From Ollibium composti (lineage in GTDB: Bacteria; Pseudomonadota; Alphaproteobacteria; Rhizobiales; Rhizobiaceae), in assembly GCF_004801285.1 (NCBI RefSeq), contig NZ_SSNY01000002.1:248001-312000 (forward strand): DNA of 64,000 bases, written 5' to 3'. Of this stretch, positions 38,906-48,516 are shown piece by piece. A model generated the notes under the pieces. It was not told the origin of the DNA. It made no database searches and worked only from the letters and a program-made list of their open reading frames with translations. The position numbers and the translations under genes were made by a program. How positions within the stretch are numbered: position 1 is the first letter of the stretch; each line of letters starts with the position of its first letter.

Positions 38906-39874
38906 TTACCTCCCCGCTTCCTGGGCGCGCGCTTGGGCGTTCTGGAAGAAGACGATCGGCACGATCAGCACCAGAAGCAGGATGATCGCCACCGCCGACG
39001 AAACCGGCCAGTCGCGGTTGGTGAAGAACTCGGTCCACAGCGTCTTGCCGATCATCAGCGTGCGCGAGCTTCCGAGCAGGTCGGGGATGACGAACTCGCC
39101 GACGGCGGGAATGAAGACCAGCAGGCAGCCGGCGACGACGCCGGGGATCGACAGCGGGAAGGTGATCTTCCAGAAGGCCGCGATCGGTTGGCAGCCGAGG
39201 TCCTGCGCCGCCTCGATCAGCGAGTGGTCCATCTTCTCCAGCGACGAATAGAGCGGCAGCACCATGAACGGCAGGTAGGAATAGACGATGCCGATGAAGA
39301 TCGCCGTATAGGTGTTGGTGATGATGAGCGGTTCCTGGATGACGCCGATGCCGAGCAGAAGCTGGTTGAGCAGCCCTTCGGGTTTCAGGATGCCGATCCA
39401 GGCGTAGACGCGGATCAGGAACGAGGTCCAGAACGGCAGGATGACCATCATCAGCAGCGTCGGCCTCAGCGAGGCCGGCGCGCGCGCCATGCCGTAGGCG
39501 ATCGGATAGCCGATCAGCAGGGTCAGGAAGGTCGAAATGCCGGCGACGATGACGCTGGTGATGTAGGCGTTGAAATAGAGCGCGTCCTGGGTCAGCCAGA
39601 CATAGTTGTCGAAGCTCAGTTGCTTCAGGCCGTCGATGAAGCCGGAGATGCCGTCGCCGAAGCCGAGCACCGGCGCATAGGGCGGCATGGCGATCGCCGT
39701 CGTCGACAGCGAGATCTTGAAGACGATGAGGAAGGGGATGAGGAAGAAGAACAGCAGCCACACGTAGGGCACGATGATGACGAGGCGGCTGACGAAGGCG
39801 GCCGCCAGCCGCGCCGGCAGCGGCTTCTGCGCGGCGGTGGCCGTGTCTGCGGCCGGCAGGGCGACGTTCGTCAT
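38906..39874 (-). CDS. potH: Polyamine ABC transporter permease (PotH/PotB-like)
   Basis: 322-residue permease with six hydrophobic segments after a polar Ala-rich N-terminus. The first helix is RLVIIVPYVWLLFFFLIPFLIVFKISLS; the EAA loop LIEAAQDLGCQPIAAFWKITFPLSIPG is intact; LIRVYAWIGILKPEGLLNQLLLGIG is characteristic for PotB/PotH. It is 10 bp behind the ATPase gene and 4 bp ahead of the second permease gene, so belongs to one transcript. Confidence 0.9.
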   Translation of the reverse strand: MTNVALPAADTATAAQKPLPARLAAAFVSRLVIIVPYVWLLFFFLIPFLIVFKISLSTTAIAMPPYAPVLGFGDGISGFIDGLKQLSFDNYVWLTQDALYFNAYITSVIVAGISTFLTLLIGYPIAYGMARAPASLRPTLLMMVILPFWTSFLIRVYAWIGILKPEGLLNQLLLGIGVIQEPLIITNTYTAIFIGIVYSYLPFMVLPLYSSLEKMDHSLIEAAQDLGCQPIAAFWKITFPLSIPGVVAGCLLVFIPAVGEFVIPDLLGSSRTLMIGKTLWTEFFTNRDWPVSSAVAIILLLVLIVPIVFFQNAQARAQEAGR

Positions 39875-39884
39875 TGTCCGCCTC

Positions 39885-41024
39885 CTATTGCGTCAGCACG
39901 ACGCCGGCGTCGGGCCGGAACGAGATCCAGGCCTTGTCGTCCCAGGTCAGCGGATCGTCGACGACGCGGGTGGCGTTCATCGTCGCGGCGCGCACCATCT
40001 GCCCGTCGTCGAGGCGCACGTGATAGACGGTCATGTCGCCGAGATAGGCGATGTCGTAGACTTCACCTTGCAACGCGTTGACGGCGTCGGCCGGCCGTTT
40101 CGACGAGACGCGGATCTTCTCCGGCCGTATGGCGAAGGCGACGTCGGCGTCCTTCGCAGCTTCGCCGGCATTCTCCACCATGATCTGGGCGCCGGTTCCG
40201 CCGGTGATGCGCACGCTGCTGCCGCTGCGCTCGGCGACCTTGCCCTCGAACATATTGACGTTGCCGACGAAGTTGGCGACGAAGCGTGAGGCCGGCGCCT
40301 CGTAGACCTCGGCCGGCGTCGCCACCTGCATCACCTGGCCCTTGTCCATGATGGCGATGCGGTCGGCCATGGTCATCGCCTCCTCCTGGTCGTGCGTGAC
40401 GACGACGAAGGTGAGGCCGAGTTCCTGCTGCAGGTCCATCAGCTCGAACTGCGTTTCCTCGCGCAGCTTCTTGTCCAGCGCGCCGAGCGGCTCGTCGAGC
40501 AGCAGCACCTTGGGCCGCTTGGCGACGGAGCGGGCGAGCGCCACGCGCTGGCGCTGGCCGCCCGAAAGCTGGTGCGGCTTGCGCTTGGCGAACGGCTCGA
40601 GCTTGACCAGCTTGAGCATCTCGGCCACGCGTTTGTCTATCTCGGCCTTCGGCATGCCTTCCTGCTTCAGGCCGAAGGCGATGTTCTTTTCGACGCTCAT
40701 ATGCGGGAACAGCGCATAGGACTGGAACATCATGTTGACCGGCCGCCGGTAGGGCGGGATGCCGGCGAGATCCTGCCCGTCGAGCATGATGCGGCCCGAC
40801 GTCGGTTCCTCGAAGCCGGCGAGCATCCTCAGAAGCGTGGACTTGCCGCAGCCGGACGCCCCGAGCAGGGCGAAGAACTCGCGCTCGTAGACGGCGAGCG
40901 AGAGATCGTTGACGGCGGTGAAATCGCCGAACTTCTTGGTCACCTTGTCGAAATGGATATACGGCTTCGCGCCCGGATCGTTCCACGGCGCGAAGGCCCT
41001 GCGTATGCTGCCCAGTGACTTCAT
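39885..41024 (-). CDS. potG: Polyamine ABC transporter ATP-binding protein (PotG/PotA-like)
   Basis: 379-residue ATPase. Walker A GASGCGKST, Q-loop MMFQSYALFPHMSVEKNIAF, signature [19 protein letters not shown], Walker B VLLLDEPLGALD and VVTHDQEEAMTMADRIAIM are complete; the C-terminal TOBE domain (FAIRPEKIRVSSKRP) is present. The N-terminal PWNDPGAKPYIHFDKVTKKFG extension is typical of PotG. GGGTGGAG precedes ATG 41024; the longer upstream frame is antisense to the potF 3' end. Confidence 0.92.
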   Translation of the reverse strand: MKSLGSIRRAFAPWNDPGAKPYIHFDKVTKKFGDFTAVNDLSLAVYEREFFALLGASGCGKSTLLRMLAGFEEPTSGRIMLDGQDLAGIPPYRRPVNMMFQSYALFPHMSVEKNIAFGLKQEGMPKAEIDKRVAEMLKLVKLEPFAKRKPHQLSGGQRQRVALARSVAKRPKVLLLDEPLGALDKKLREETQFELMDLQQELGLTFVVVTHDQEEAMTMADRIAIMDKGQVMQVATPAEVYEAPASRFVANFVGNVNMFEGKVAERSGSSVRITGGTGAQIMVENAGEAAKDADVAFAIRPEKIRVSSKRPADAVNALQGEVYDIAYLGDMTVYHVRLDDGQMVRAATMNATRVVDDPLTWDDKAWISFRPDAGVVLTQ

Positions 41025-41140
41025 GCTCCACCCGTCCCTGCTGGCCTGCCCCTCTGGCCCGTCCCTTTGGCTTGTCGGCCCCTTGCGCCGTTGGCCGAAG
41101 GCCCCCGGCAGTCGCTGCCGGGGCCTGGCGTTAGCAGCGG

Positions 41141-42238
41141 CTACTGGCCGGTCACCACCTTCGTCCACGTGCGGGTGAACAGGCGCTGGGTCTTGGGGTC
41201 GAGCGCGGTGTTGACGAACAGCGTCGACATGGTCGCCTCGTCCGGATAGACGGCCGGGTCGTCCTTCACTTCGGGGTCGAGGAATTCCTGCGAGGCCTTG
41301 TTGCCGTTGGCGTAGAACACGTAGTTCGACGACTTGGCGATGACCTCGGGTTTCATCATGTAGTTGAGGAATTCCAGCGCCTCTTCCTTGTGCGGTGCGT
41401 CGGCGGGGATCGCCATCTGGTCGAACCACATCTGCGTGCCTTCCTTCGGAATGGCGTAGGCGAGCTCGACGCCGTTCTTGGCCTCCTCGGCGCGGTCGCG
41501 GGCCTGGAAGACGTCGCCCGACCAGCCGACCGCCACGCAGATGTCGCCGTTGGCGAGGCCGTTGATGAACTCGGAGGAATGGAACTTGCGCACGAACGGG
41601 CGGACCTTCATGAACGCTTCCTCGGCCTTGGCGATGTCGTCCGGCTCATGGCTGTCGGGGTTGAGGCCGAGATAGGCCAGCATGACCGGGATCATGTCCG
41701 TCGGCGAATCGAGGAAGTTGATGCCGCAATCCTTGAGCTTGGCGGCCTGCTCGGGATCGAACACCGCCTTCCAGCTGTCGATCGTGTCGGTGCCGAGCGC
41801 GGCCTTGATCTTCTCCTTGTTGTAGCCGATGCCGACGGTGCCCCACATGTAGTTGATCGAATATTCGCTGCCGGGATCGAACAGGTCGGTGCGCTTGGTC
41901 ACCTGGTCCCACATGTTCTTGATGTTGGGCAGCTTGGATTTGTCGAGCTTCTCGAAGACGCCGGCCTGGATCTGGCGCTGCAGGAAGGAACCCGTCGGCA
42001 CCACGACGTCGTAGCCGCTGCCGCCGGCGAGCAGCTTGGTCTCGAGGATCTCGTTGGAATCGTAGACGTCGTAGACGACCTTGATGCCGGTCTCCTTGGT
42101 GAAGTCCTGCAGGATCGAGGAATCGATGTAGTCCGACCAGTTGAAGACGTTGACGACGCGGTCCTCGGCTTGTGCGCCAAGGACGGCGAGCGTCATGAAT
42201 GCGGTTGTCGCCGAAAGCCGGAGCGCTGTTCTGGCCAT
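41141..42238 (-). CDS. potF: Polyamine ABC transporter substrate-binding protein (PotF-like)
   Basis: 365-residue periplasmic protein with a Sec signal (MARTALRLSATTAFMTLAVL, cleaved after GAQA). The mature part opens DRVVNVFNWSDYIDSSILQDFTKETGIKVVYDVYDSNEILETKLLAGGSGYDVVVPT, the PotD/PotF fold. Family polyamine contacts are recognisable in NYMWGTVGIGYN and VGWSGDVFQARDRAEE. AGGGAG precedes the ATG. It heads the potFGHI operon; puuA/puuB and a PuuC-like dehydrogenase lie 6-13 kb away and would degrade what it brings in. Confidence 0.93.
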   Translation of the reverse strand: MARTALRLSATTAFMTLAVLGAQAEDRVVNVFNWSDYIDSSILQDFTKETGIKVVYDVYDSNEILETKLLAGGSGYDVVVPTGSFLQRQIQAGVFEKLDKSKLPNIKNMWDQVTKRTDLFDPGSEYSINYMWGTVGIGYNKEKIKAALGTDTIDSWKAVFDPEQAAKLKDCGINFLDSPTDMIPVMLAYLGLNPDSHEPDDIAKAEEAFMKVRPFVRKFHSSEFINGLANGDICVAVGWSGDVFQARDRAEEAKNGVELAYAIPKEGTQMWFDQMAIPADAPHKEEALEFLNYMMKPEVIAKSSNYVFYANGNKASQEFLDPEVKDDPAVYPDEATMSTLFVNTALDPKTQRLFTRTWTKVVTGQ

Positions 42239-42548
42239 GGTATTCTCCCTTGCTGAGTGTTCCCGCCCTGACGCTCGGCCGGGCCGGCGCGACAGGAGAT
42301 GGTTTCGAAGACTATTGAGCTTGGTGCGGAGCGGCAAGCCGCAATCGGCTGGTCCGGCTCGATCAAGCGAGCCGCCGGTTCCGAAGGATAAGATATGCAG
42401 CAGTCTTGTTCGGGCCGGAAGGACTTCAGGCCGTCGCGAAAGCTTGGCAAAATACGCCTGTCTTGTTGTTGCCTTGCCGCCAGCCTGCCCGCCGCGCCAC
42501 GCGCTTGTCAAGTCGATGGGGGAGCCGGGCGGAAGCGGATGGGGCGCT
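42239..42548. other. Upstream region of potF (310 bp)
   Basis: Non-coding stretch between the start of potF and the stop of the DMT permease gene, both on the minus strand. It must hold the pot promoter. I see a lower-GC patch around 42302-42325 (GTTTCGAAGACTATTGAGC) and no clear operator, hairpin or small gene. Confidence 0.5.
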
Positions 42549-43499
42549 TCAGTTGGGAGCCGGCAGGCCGGTGATGCCCGGCCGCACCGGTCGCGACTGG
42601 CGGCGGGCTTCCAGCGCGATATGGATGATGAGCGCGGTGAACACGACCGCGCCGCCGACCATGGTGCGCGCGGACGGCACCTCGCCATGCACCAGCCAGA
42701 CCCAGATCGGGCCGAGCAGCGGCTCGAACGTGCCCAGAAGTGCGGCGACCGCCGCCGGGACCATGCGCGCGCCGGTGGCGAAGAAGGCGAGGCCGAGGCC
42801 GAGGTTGATGACGCCGAAGGCGAACAGGAAGCCCATGTCGTGGCCGCTGACGGCGAAGCCGGAGGTCTGCGAGGCCGCGAAGGCTGCGGCAAACAGCGTG
42901 CCGAGGCAGGTGGCCGGCGTCATGCGCACATGGGCGAAGCGGCGGGTCAGCACCGTGGCGACGGCGATAACGACGGTGATCAGCAGCGCCAGCCCGTTGC
43001 CGATGGGCGAAACGGTGCCGTCGAGCGATTCGGAAACCATGATGGCGACGCCGGCGATGACGGCGGCGATCGCTGCCCAGGTCGCGGCGCTGACCCGCTC
43101 GCGGAACACGAGCCAGGCCAGGAACGCCGCCAGCAGCGGCACGCCGGCCTGCATCAAAAGGATGTTGGCGACGGTGGTGTACGACAGCGCCACGACGAAG
43201 GTCGTCGAAGCGGTGCCGAAGCAGGCGGCGACGATCAGGCCCGGCAGGCCCATGCCGCGAAACAGCGCGACCGTGCCGCGCCAGCCGTCGCGCCAGAGCA
43301 TGAAGCCGACTAGGAAGGCGGCGGCCCAGACCGAGCGCCAGAACACCACTGTCCAGCTGTCCGGCGTGTCGATGAAGCGGGCGATGGCGCCGCCGAAGCT
43401 CCACATCAGCGCCGACAGGAAGACCAGCAGCGAGCCCCAGCGCTCGTCGCGGCGCGATTGGACGGAAGCCGGTAAAGGGGACAGCGCGGTATCGTTCAT
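42549..43499 (-). CDS. DMT superfamily (EamA) permease
   Basis: 316-residue protein with ten hydrophobic segments and two EamA repeats (LLVFLSALMWSFGGAIARFI and ISPIGNGLALLITVVIAVATVLTRRFA-like halves). FGTASTTFVVALSYTTVANILLMQAGVPLLAAFLAWLVFRERVS is the usual end of the first repeat and LGTFEPLLGPIWVWLVHGE that of the second. Start ATG 43499; the upstream frame to 43625 has no membrane segment. Probably a metabolite exporter; substrate unknown. It lies between the pot operon and the ScfR-type regulator, on the same strand. Confidence 0.87.
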   Translation of the reverse strand: MNDTALSPLPASVQSRRDERWGSLLVFLSALMWSFGGAIARFIDTPDSWTVVFWRSVWAAAFLVGFMLWRDGWRGTVALFRGMGLPGLIVAACFGTASTTFVVALSYTTVANILLMQAGVPLLAAFLAWLVFRERVSAATWAAIAAVIAGVAIMVSESLDGTVSPIGNGLALLITVVIAVATVLTRRFAHVRMTPATCLGTLFAAAFAASQTSGFAVSGHDMGFLFAFGVINLGLGLAFFATGARMVPAAVAALLGTFEPLLGPIWVWLVHGEVPSARTMVGGAVVFTALIIHIALEARRQSRPVRPGITGLPAPN

Positions 43500-43640
43500 G
43501 AGAGCCACTGTCTGCAAAACGCCGGCCGCGCGATGCGCGGAAGGCGACACATCTATCGCTCGATCGCGTAAAGCGAACGAGGCGTGCCGGCGAGAGCCAG
43601 CGCAAGCCAGTTCTGGCGCCAGCATAAGGCCGCTGAAGCG

Positions 43641-45092
43641 TTACTGAAAATCGAAAGCCGACAGGCCGGTCACCATCTCGTCCAGCCCGAGCGGGCGGGT
43701 GACGGGCGGCTCGGCGCGGGCGAGGCAGCCTGCCCGCTCGCACAGCCGGCAGGCGGGGCCGATCGGGGTCGCCGTCGCCCCCGCCGCCCCCTTGCCGGCG
43801 TTTCCGGGCGCTGCCGCCGGCAGCGCGGCGCCGTAGACGATCTCGTCCTTGAAGCCGATGTCGCAGCCGATCAAAAGTGCTGTACGGCGCGGGCGCTCGC
43901 TGAAGCTGCCCTGCGGCCCCTCCAGCGTGCGCGCCACCGTCAGGAATTCCGCCCCGTCGGGCATTTCCACCGCCTCGACGAAGATCTGGCCGGGCTGGGC
44001 GAAGGCGGCGTGCACGGCGAGCTTGGGGCAGCCGCCGCCGAAGCGGGCATGCGGAAAACCTTGCGCACCGGCGCGGCGGAAGCGGTTGCCGGCATTGTCC
44101 ACCTCCAGCATGAAGAACGGCACGCCGGCAGCACTCGGCCGTTGCAGGGTGGTCAGCCGGTTGGCCGCCTGCTCGAACGAGACGCCGAAGCGCGAGCGCA
44201 GCACGTCGAGGTCGTAGCGGGCGCGCAAGGCGGCGGCGTGGAAGGCGCCGTAAGGCATCATCAGCGCGTGCGCGGCATAGCGGCCGAGTTCGAAGCGCGC
44301 CAGCCGCCGCGCCTCGTCCGACGACAGCTTCAGTCCCTGGATCTCGCCGGCAACGGCCACCGTCATGCGGATCAGGCAGGCCTCCATCGCCACCTCGCGC
44401 AACTGGTCGAAGGGCGACAGCCGCTCGGAGAGGAACAGGCGCTGTGAATGACGGTCGTAGCGACGGCGCCAGTTCGGCATGGTGGCGACAGGCAGCACCT
44501 TGACGACGATGCCGTATTCGCGCTTCAGCCACGCCTTGAGCGCGCCGTAGAGATCATCGCCGGGATCGAGCAGGGCGGTGAAGGCGTCGGCTTCCTCCTC
44601 GATGCCGGAAAAATGGTTGGGCCGCCGCTCGAACGTCTCGCGCACCTCGTCGATCGGCAGCCGCGCGCCCGAAAGCGCGGTGCCCTTGCCTTCGCGCGCC
44701 AGCACCTCGTTGAGGTCGGTGAGCCGCTCGGCCTGCTCGCGATAGGCGCGGAACAGCTTTATCACCGCCGCCGCCGCATTGGGCGCGGCTTCCGCCACCT
44801 CGATCAGCTCCTGGTCGCCGGGCAGTTCGCCGGCCAGCAGCGGATCGGCGAAGACCTCGCGCAAGGCTGCGATCGAGCCGCGCGCCTCGCCCTGCAGTTC
44901 CTCCGGATCGACATGGTAGACGGAGGCGAGTTTGAGGATGAGCTGCACCGTCAGCGGCCGCTGGTTGCGCTCGATGAGGTTCAGATAGGACGGCGAGATG
45001 CCGAGCCCTTCCGCCATCGCCGTCTGGGTCAGGCCCTTGCCGTTGCGGATGCGGCGGATGCGCGGCCCGGCGAAGATCTTCTGCTCAGCCAT
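43641..45092 (-). CDS. XRE-family regulator of short-chain fatty-acid/glyoxylate metabolism (ScfR/RamB type)
   Basis: 483-residue regulator. An N-terminal helix-turn-helix (residues 8-62; IRRIRNGKGLTQTAMAEGLGISPSYLNLIERNQRPL) is followed by an ImmA/IrrE-like domain (WRRRYDRHSQRLFLSERLSPFDQLREVAMEACLI), in which the HExxH metal motif is absent, and a C-terminal DUF2083-type domain with a Cys cluster (GGCPKLAVH, IGCDIGFK, CRLCERAGC). Regulators of this build (RamB, ScfR, PccR) act on aceA, prp or acyl-CoA genes. It is divergent from aceA, which makes aceA the obvious target. The four C-terminal cysteines could bind a metal or cluster. Confidence 0.9.
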   Translation of the reverse strand: MAEQKIFAGPRIRRIRNGKGLTQTAMAEGLGISPSYLNLIERNQRPLTVQLILKLASVYHVDPEELQGEARGSIAALREVFADPLLAGELPGDQELIEVAEAAPNAAAAVIKLFRAYREQAERLTDLNEVLAREGKGTALSGARLPIDEVRETFERRPNHFSGIEEEADAFTALLDPGDDLYGALKAWLKREYGIVVKVLPVATMPNWRRRYDRHSQRLFLSERLSPFDQLREVAMEACLIRMTVAVAGEIQGLKLSSDEARRLARFELGRYAAHALMMPYGAFHAAALRARYDLDVLRSRFGVSFEQAANRLTTLQRPSAAGVPFFMLEVDNAGNRFRRAGAQGFPHARFGGGCPKLAVHAAFAQPGQIFVEAVEMPDGAEFLTVARTLEGPQGSFSERPRRTALLIGCDIGFKDEIVYGAALPAAAPGNAGKGAAGATATPIGPACRLCERAGCLARAEPPVTRPLGLDEMVTGLSAFDFQ

Positions 45093-45100
45093 CGATGACC

Positions 45101-45173
45101 TTTGACATGGTTTTTACAGCTCGGCCGCGCCAATCCGTTTCCGAGATGGTTTTACAAGTTTGACAAGTTTACA
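45101..45173. promoter_or_regulatory. Repeated TTTACA/ACAAGTTT motifs in the aceA-regulator intergenic region
   Basis: TTTGACATGGTTTTTACAGC at 45101-45120 and a second block at 45146-45173 share TGGTTTT(T)ACA; the latter continues with ACAAGTTTGACAAGTTTACA, a direct repeat of (T/G)ACAAGTTT with 10-bp period. They lie 9-81 bp from the regulator start and 169 bp or more from aceA. Probable autoregulatory and aceA-control sites of the XRE protein. Confidence 0.45.
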
Positions 45174-45341
45174 GGCGGCGATTGTCAATCGCAAGACAGT
45201 TTTTCCTTTATTCCGAACGCAGAAAGGCGGTTTTTCTGGTCAATTTTGCGATGCAATGTAAATGAAGTCACATGTCGAGGCGGCAAGAAAACGGTTCGCG
45301 CCTCGCACCTGACGACGCAGCATCTTTTTCGGAGTGAGACG

Positions 45342-46631
<1,290 letters not shown>

Positions 46632-46653
46632 GGCGCGGCCTGTGAACCAGAGC

Positions 46654-46677
46654 GGGAAGCCCTTGACCGGGCTTCCC
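46654..46677 (+). terminator. Hairpin after aceA
   Basis: GGGAAGCCC (46654-46662) and GGGCTTCCC (46669-46677) form a perfect 9-bp stem with a TTGACC loop, 22 bp behind the aceA stop. No T-run follows, so it may be a Rho-dependent or mRNA-stabilising structure and allow partial read-through into the next small gene. Confidence 0.45.
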
Positions 46678-46749
46678 GGACGACCAGCCCGGAAGGGCCA
46701 TCGAGGGAACATCCGAGGCGTAAAGCCGGACATTTGAAGGAGAAAGACC

Positions 46750-46992
46750 ATGGCTTCCATCAGCCGCGTCAAGGAAAGAGCCGAGGAGCAGTCGTCGGCC
46801 ATGAATTCCGACCAGCAGGCCGCCATCCGCATGCTGGCCAACGACCTGCACAGGTTGAACCAGTCCGTCATGAAGGCGGTCGACGCCGGCGTGTCGGTCG
46901 AACTGGTGCGTTCGGCCAGGCATCACGGCGGCGACGGCAACTGGGGCGACCTGCTGATCCCGGTGGTCGTCACCCAGCCGGGCCACAACTGA
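46750..46992 (+). CDS. Small conserved-looking protein of unknown function
   Basis: 80-residue soluble protein, not assigned to a family. The first half is an amphipathic helix (ISRVKERAEEQSSAMNSDQQAAIRMLANDLHRLNQSVMKAVDAG); the second half SVELVRSARHHGGDGNWGDLLIPVVVTQPGHN has a His/Gly-rich turn and a hydrophobic strand. GAAGGAGAAAG gives a strong ribosome site, the codon use fits neighbours and the frame is closed by upstream stops, so it is likely a real gene. It follows aceA by 118 bp on the same strand and may be read through with it. Confidence 0.65.
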   Translation: MASISRVKERAEEQSSAMNSDQQAAIRMLANDLHRLNQSVMKAVDAGVSVELVRSARHHGGDGNWGDLLIPVVVTQPGHN

Positions 46993-47229
46993 GTCGGAGG
47001 CACCAAAAGCCGTCGTCCGGCCTCTCCCATCGCAACCTGCGCGCCCGCCGCGCAGGTGGTTTTCGTTTTTGCGCGCATGTGGGCAGGCCGCGCCGTGCAA
47101 ACGAACGATTGCGCGTTTCGTCGCTCACATTCGTGTGCCGGCCGGTTTTGGCGCTTGACAGGGCGCGCGATCTCGCCGCTATTTGCGCGCGGCTTTCAAC
47201 TCTGCATTGAAACCGGGCGGGGCGGTTCG

Positions 47230-47673
47230 ATGTCCATGTCTTCTTTCGACAACGATAATGCCTGGGCGGCCGGGCACGAGACCTCGACACGGACCGACTT
47301 CTCGAAGGTGCTGATCGTCGCCAGGTCGCCCATCAACCGCATCGTCGTGGCCAAGATCGTCGAGCGCGCCGGCCTTAAGCCGATCGCCGAACCGCCGGAA
47401 GCCGCGGAGAAGGCCTTGCGTGCGCAGGCGCCCGGCACCGTCGTGCTCGACGGCGGCCCGGACAACCGCGATTGCGATGTCCTGATGGCCGGTATCGCGG
47501 CGGCGCGCACGGCCGGCGGCCATGTCCCGGCGGTGATTCTGCTGTCGAACCGCGTTGGCACGCCCGAGAGCCTCGATCTGCCGGGCGTGGTCGACGCGGT
47601 GGTGGCCAAGCCGATCACGCCGGAATGCCTGCAGCCGGTGATCGACCGCCTCGCCACCCTCGGTCGCGGCTGA
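47230..47673 (+). CDS. Degenerate response-regulator receiver protein
   Basis: 147-residue stand-alone CheY-like domain after a 24-residue polar tail. The beta1 strand KVLIVARSPINRIVVAKIVERAG aligns with receiver starts (..VDDNPIN..), but the acidic Mg-binding pair is Ala31-Arg32. The phosphoacceptor Asp74 (TVVLDGG) and Lys127 (AVVAKPIT) are kept. It is therefore probably unable to bind Mg2+ and be phosphorylated normally; a protein-interaction or atypical receiver role is inferred. ATG 47230 (or 47236) is chosen; the frame upstream to 47056 is intergenic. No kinase is adjacent. Confidence 0.75.
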   Translation: MSMSSFDNDNAWAAGHETSTRTDFSKVLIVARSPINRIVVAKIVERAGLKPIAEPPEAAEKALRAQAPGTVVLDGGPDNRDCDVLMAGIAAARTAGGHVPAVILLSNRVGTPESLDLPGVVDAVVAKPITPECLQPVIDRLATLGRG

Positions 47674-47718
47674 AGCCGGCAGCGTCCACTCCCCAGCCAG
47701 CCTATTCCTCCGTCGACC

Positions 47719-48420
47719 CTATTCCAGAGATTCGATCAGCGCCGGCAGTTCGCCGAGATCGTCGATCTGGCGGAAGCGGGGCGCTGCCAGCGGCGCCTCG
47801 ACATGTTCCAGCACCCAGGTCAGTTCGTGCGGCACATGGATGCCCCAACCGCCGGCCTCGATCGCCGGCACGACGTCCGACTTCAGCGAGTTGCCCACCA
47901 TCATGGCGCGGGCAGGCCCGTCGCCGTGGCGGCTGAAGACGCGGCGGTAGGTATCCGCACTTTTGTCGCTGACGATCTCGACGGCCTCGAACAGGTCGCC
48001 CAGGCCGGACTGGTTGAGCTTGCGTTCCTGGTCGAACAGGTCGCCCTTGGTCACCAGCACCAGCCGGTAGTGGCCGGCCAGCCGCTCCAGCGTCTCGCGC
48101 GCATGCGGCAGGATCTCGATCGGATGTGCCAGCATCTCGCGCCCGGCCGCCACGATCTCGGCGATGACGGCGGCCGGCACGGCGCCACCGCTCACCTCGA
48201 TCGCCGTCTCGACCATCGACAGCGTGAACCCCTTGATGCCGAAGCCGTAGAGGCCGAGGTTGCGTCGCTCCGCCTCCAGCAGCCGCGCCGCGACATCGAC
48301 GTCCGGCGCGTGGTCGGCCAAAAGCTCGGTGAGCCGCCGTTCGGTGGCGCGGAAGAACTGTTCGTTCTGCCACAGCGTGTCGTCGGCATCGAAGCCGATC
48401 GTCGTCAGGTCTCTTGCCAT
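47719..48420 (-). CDS. HAD family hydrolase
   Basis: 233-residue haloacid-dehalogenase-fold hydrolase. Motif I is TIGFDADDTLWQ with the nucleophile and acid-base Asp, a helical cap follows (EQFFRATERRLTELLAD...), motif II is LVLVTKGD, and motifs III/IV are YRRVFSRHGDGPARAMMVGNSLKSDVVPAIEAGG. The pattern resembles YjjG/5'-nucleotidase or phosphoglycolate-phosphatase-like enzymes; substrate unknown. It is divergent from puuA with a short 96-bp promoter gap. Confidence 0.9.
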   Translation of the reverse strand: MARDLTTIGFDADDTLWQNEQFFRATERRLTELLADHAPDVDVAARLLEAERRNLGLYGFGIKGFTLSMVETAIEVSGGAVPAAVIAEIVAAGREMLAHPIEILPHARETLERLAGHYRLVLVTKGDLFDQERKLNQSGLGDLFEAVEIVSDKSADTYRRVFSRHGDGPARAMMVGNSLKSDVVPAIEAGGWGIHVPHELTWVLEHVEAPLAAPRFRQIDDLGELPALIESLE

Positions 48421-48516
48421 CTCCCTGCCTTTGCCGGCGCTTCCGGTTGCCGGGGCCTTCCCTTTACCGGGGCGGCATGGCTATAGTCACGGATTATTGC
48501 AGCCAATTGGTGATTG

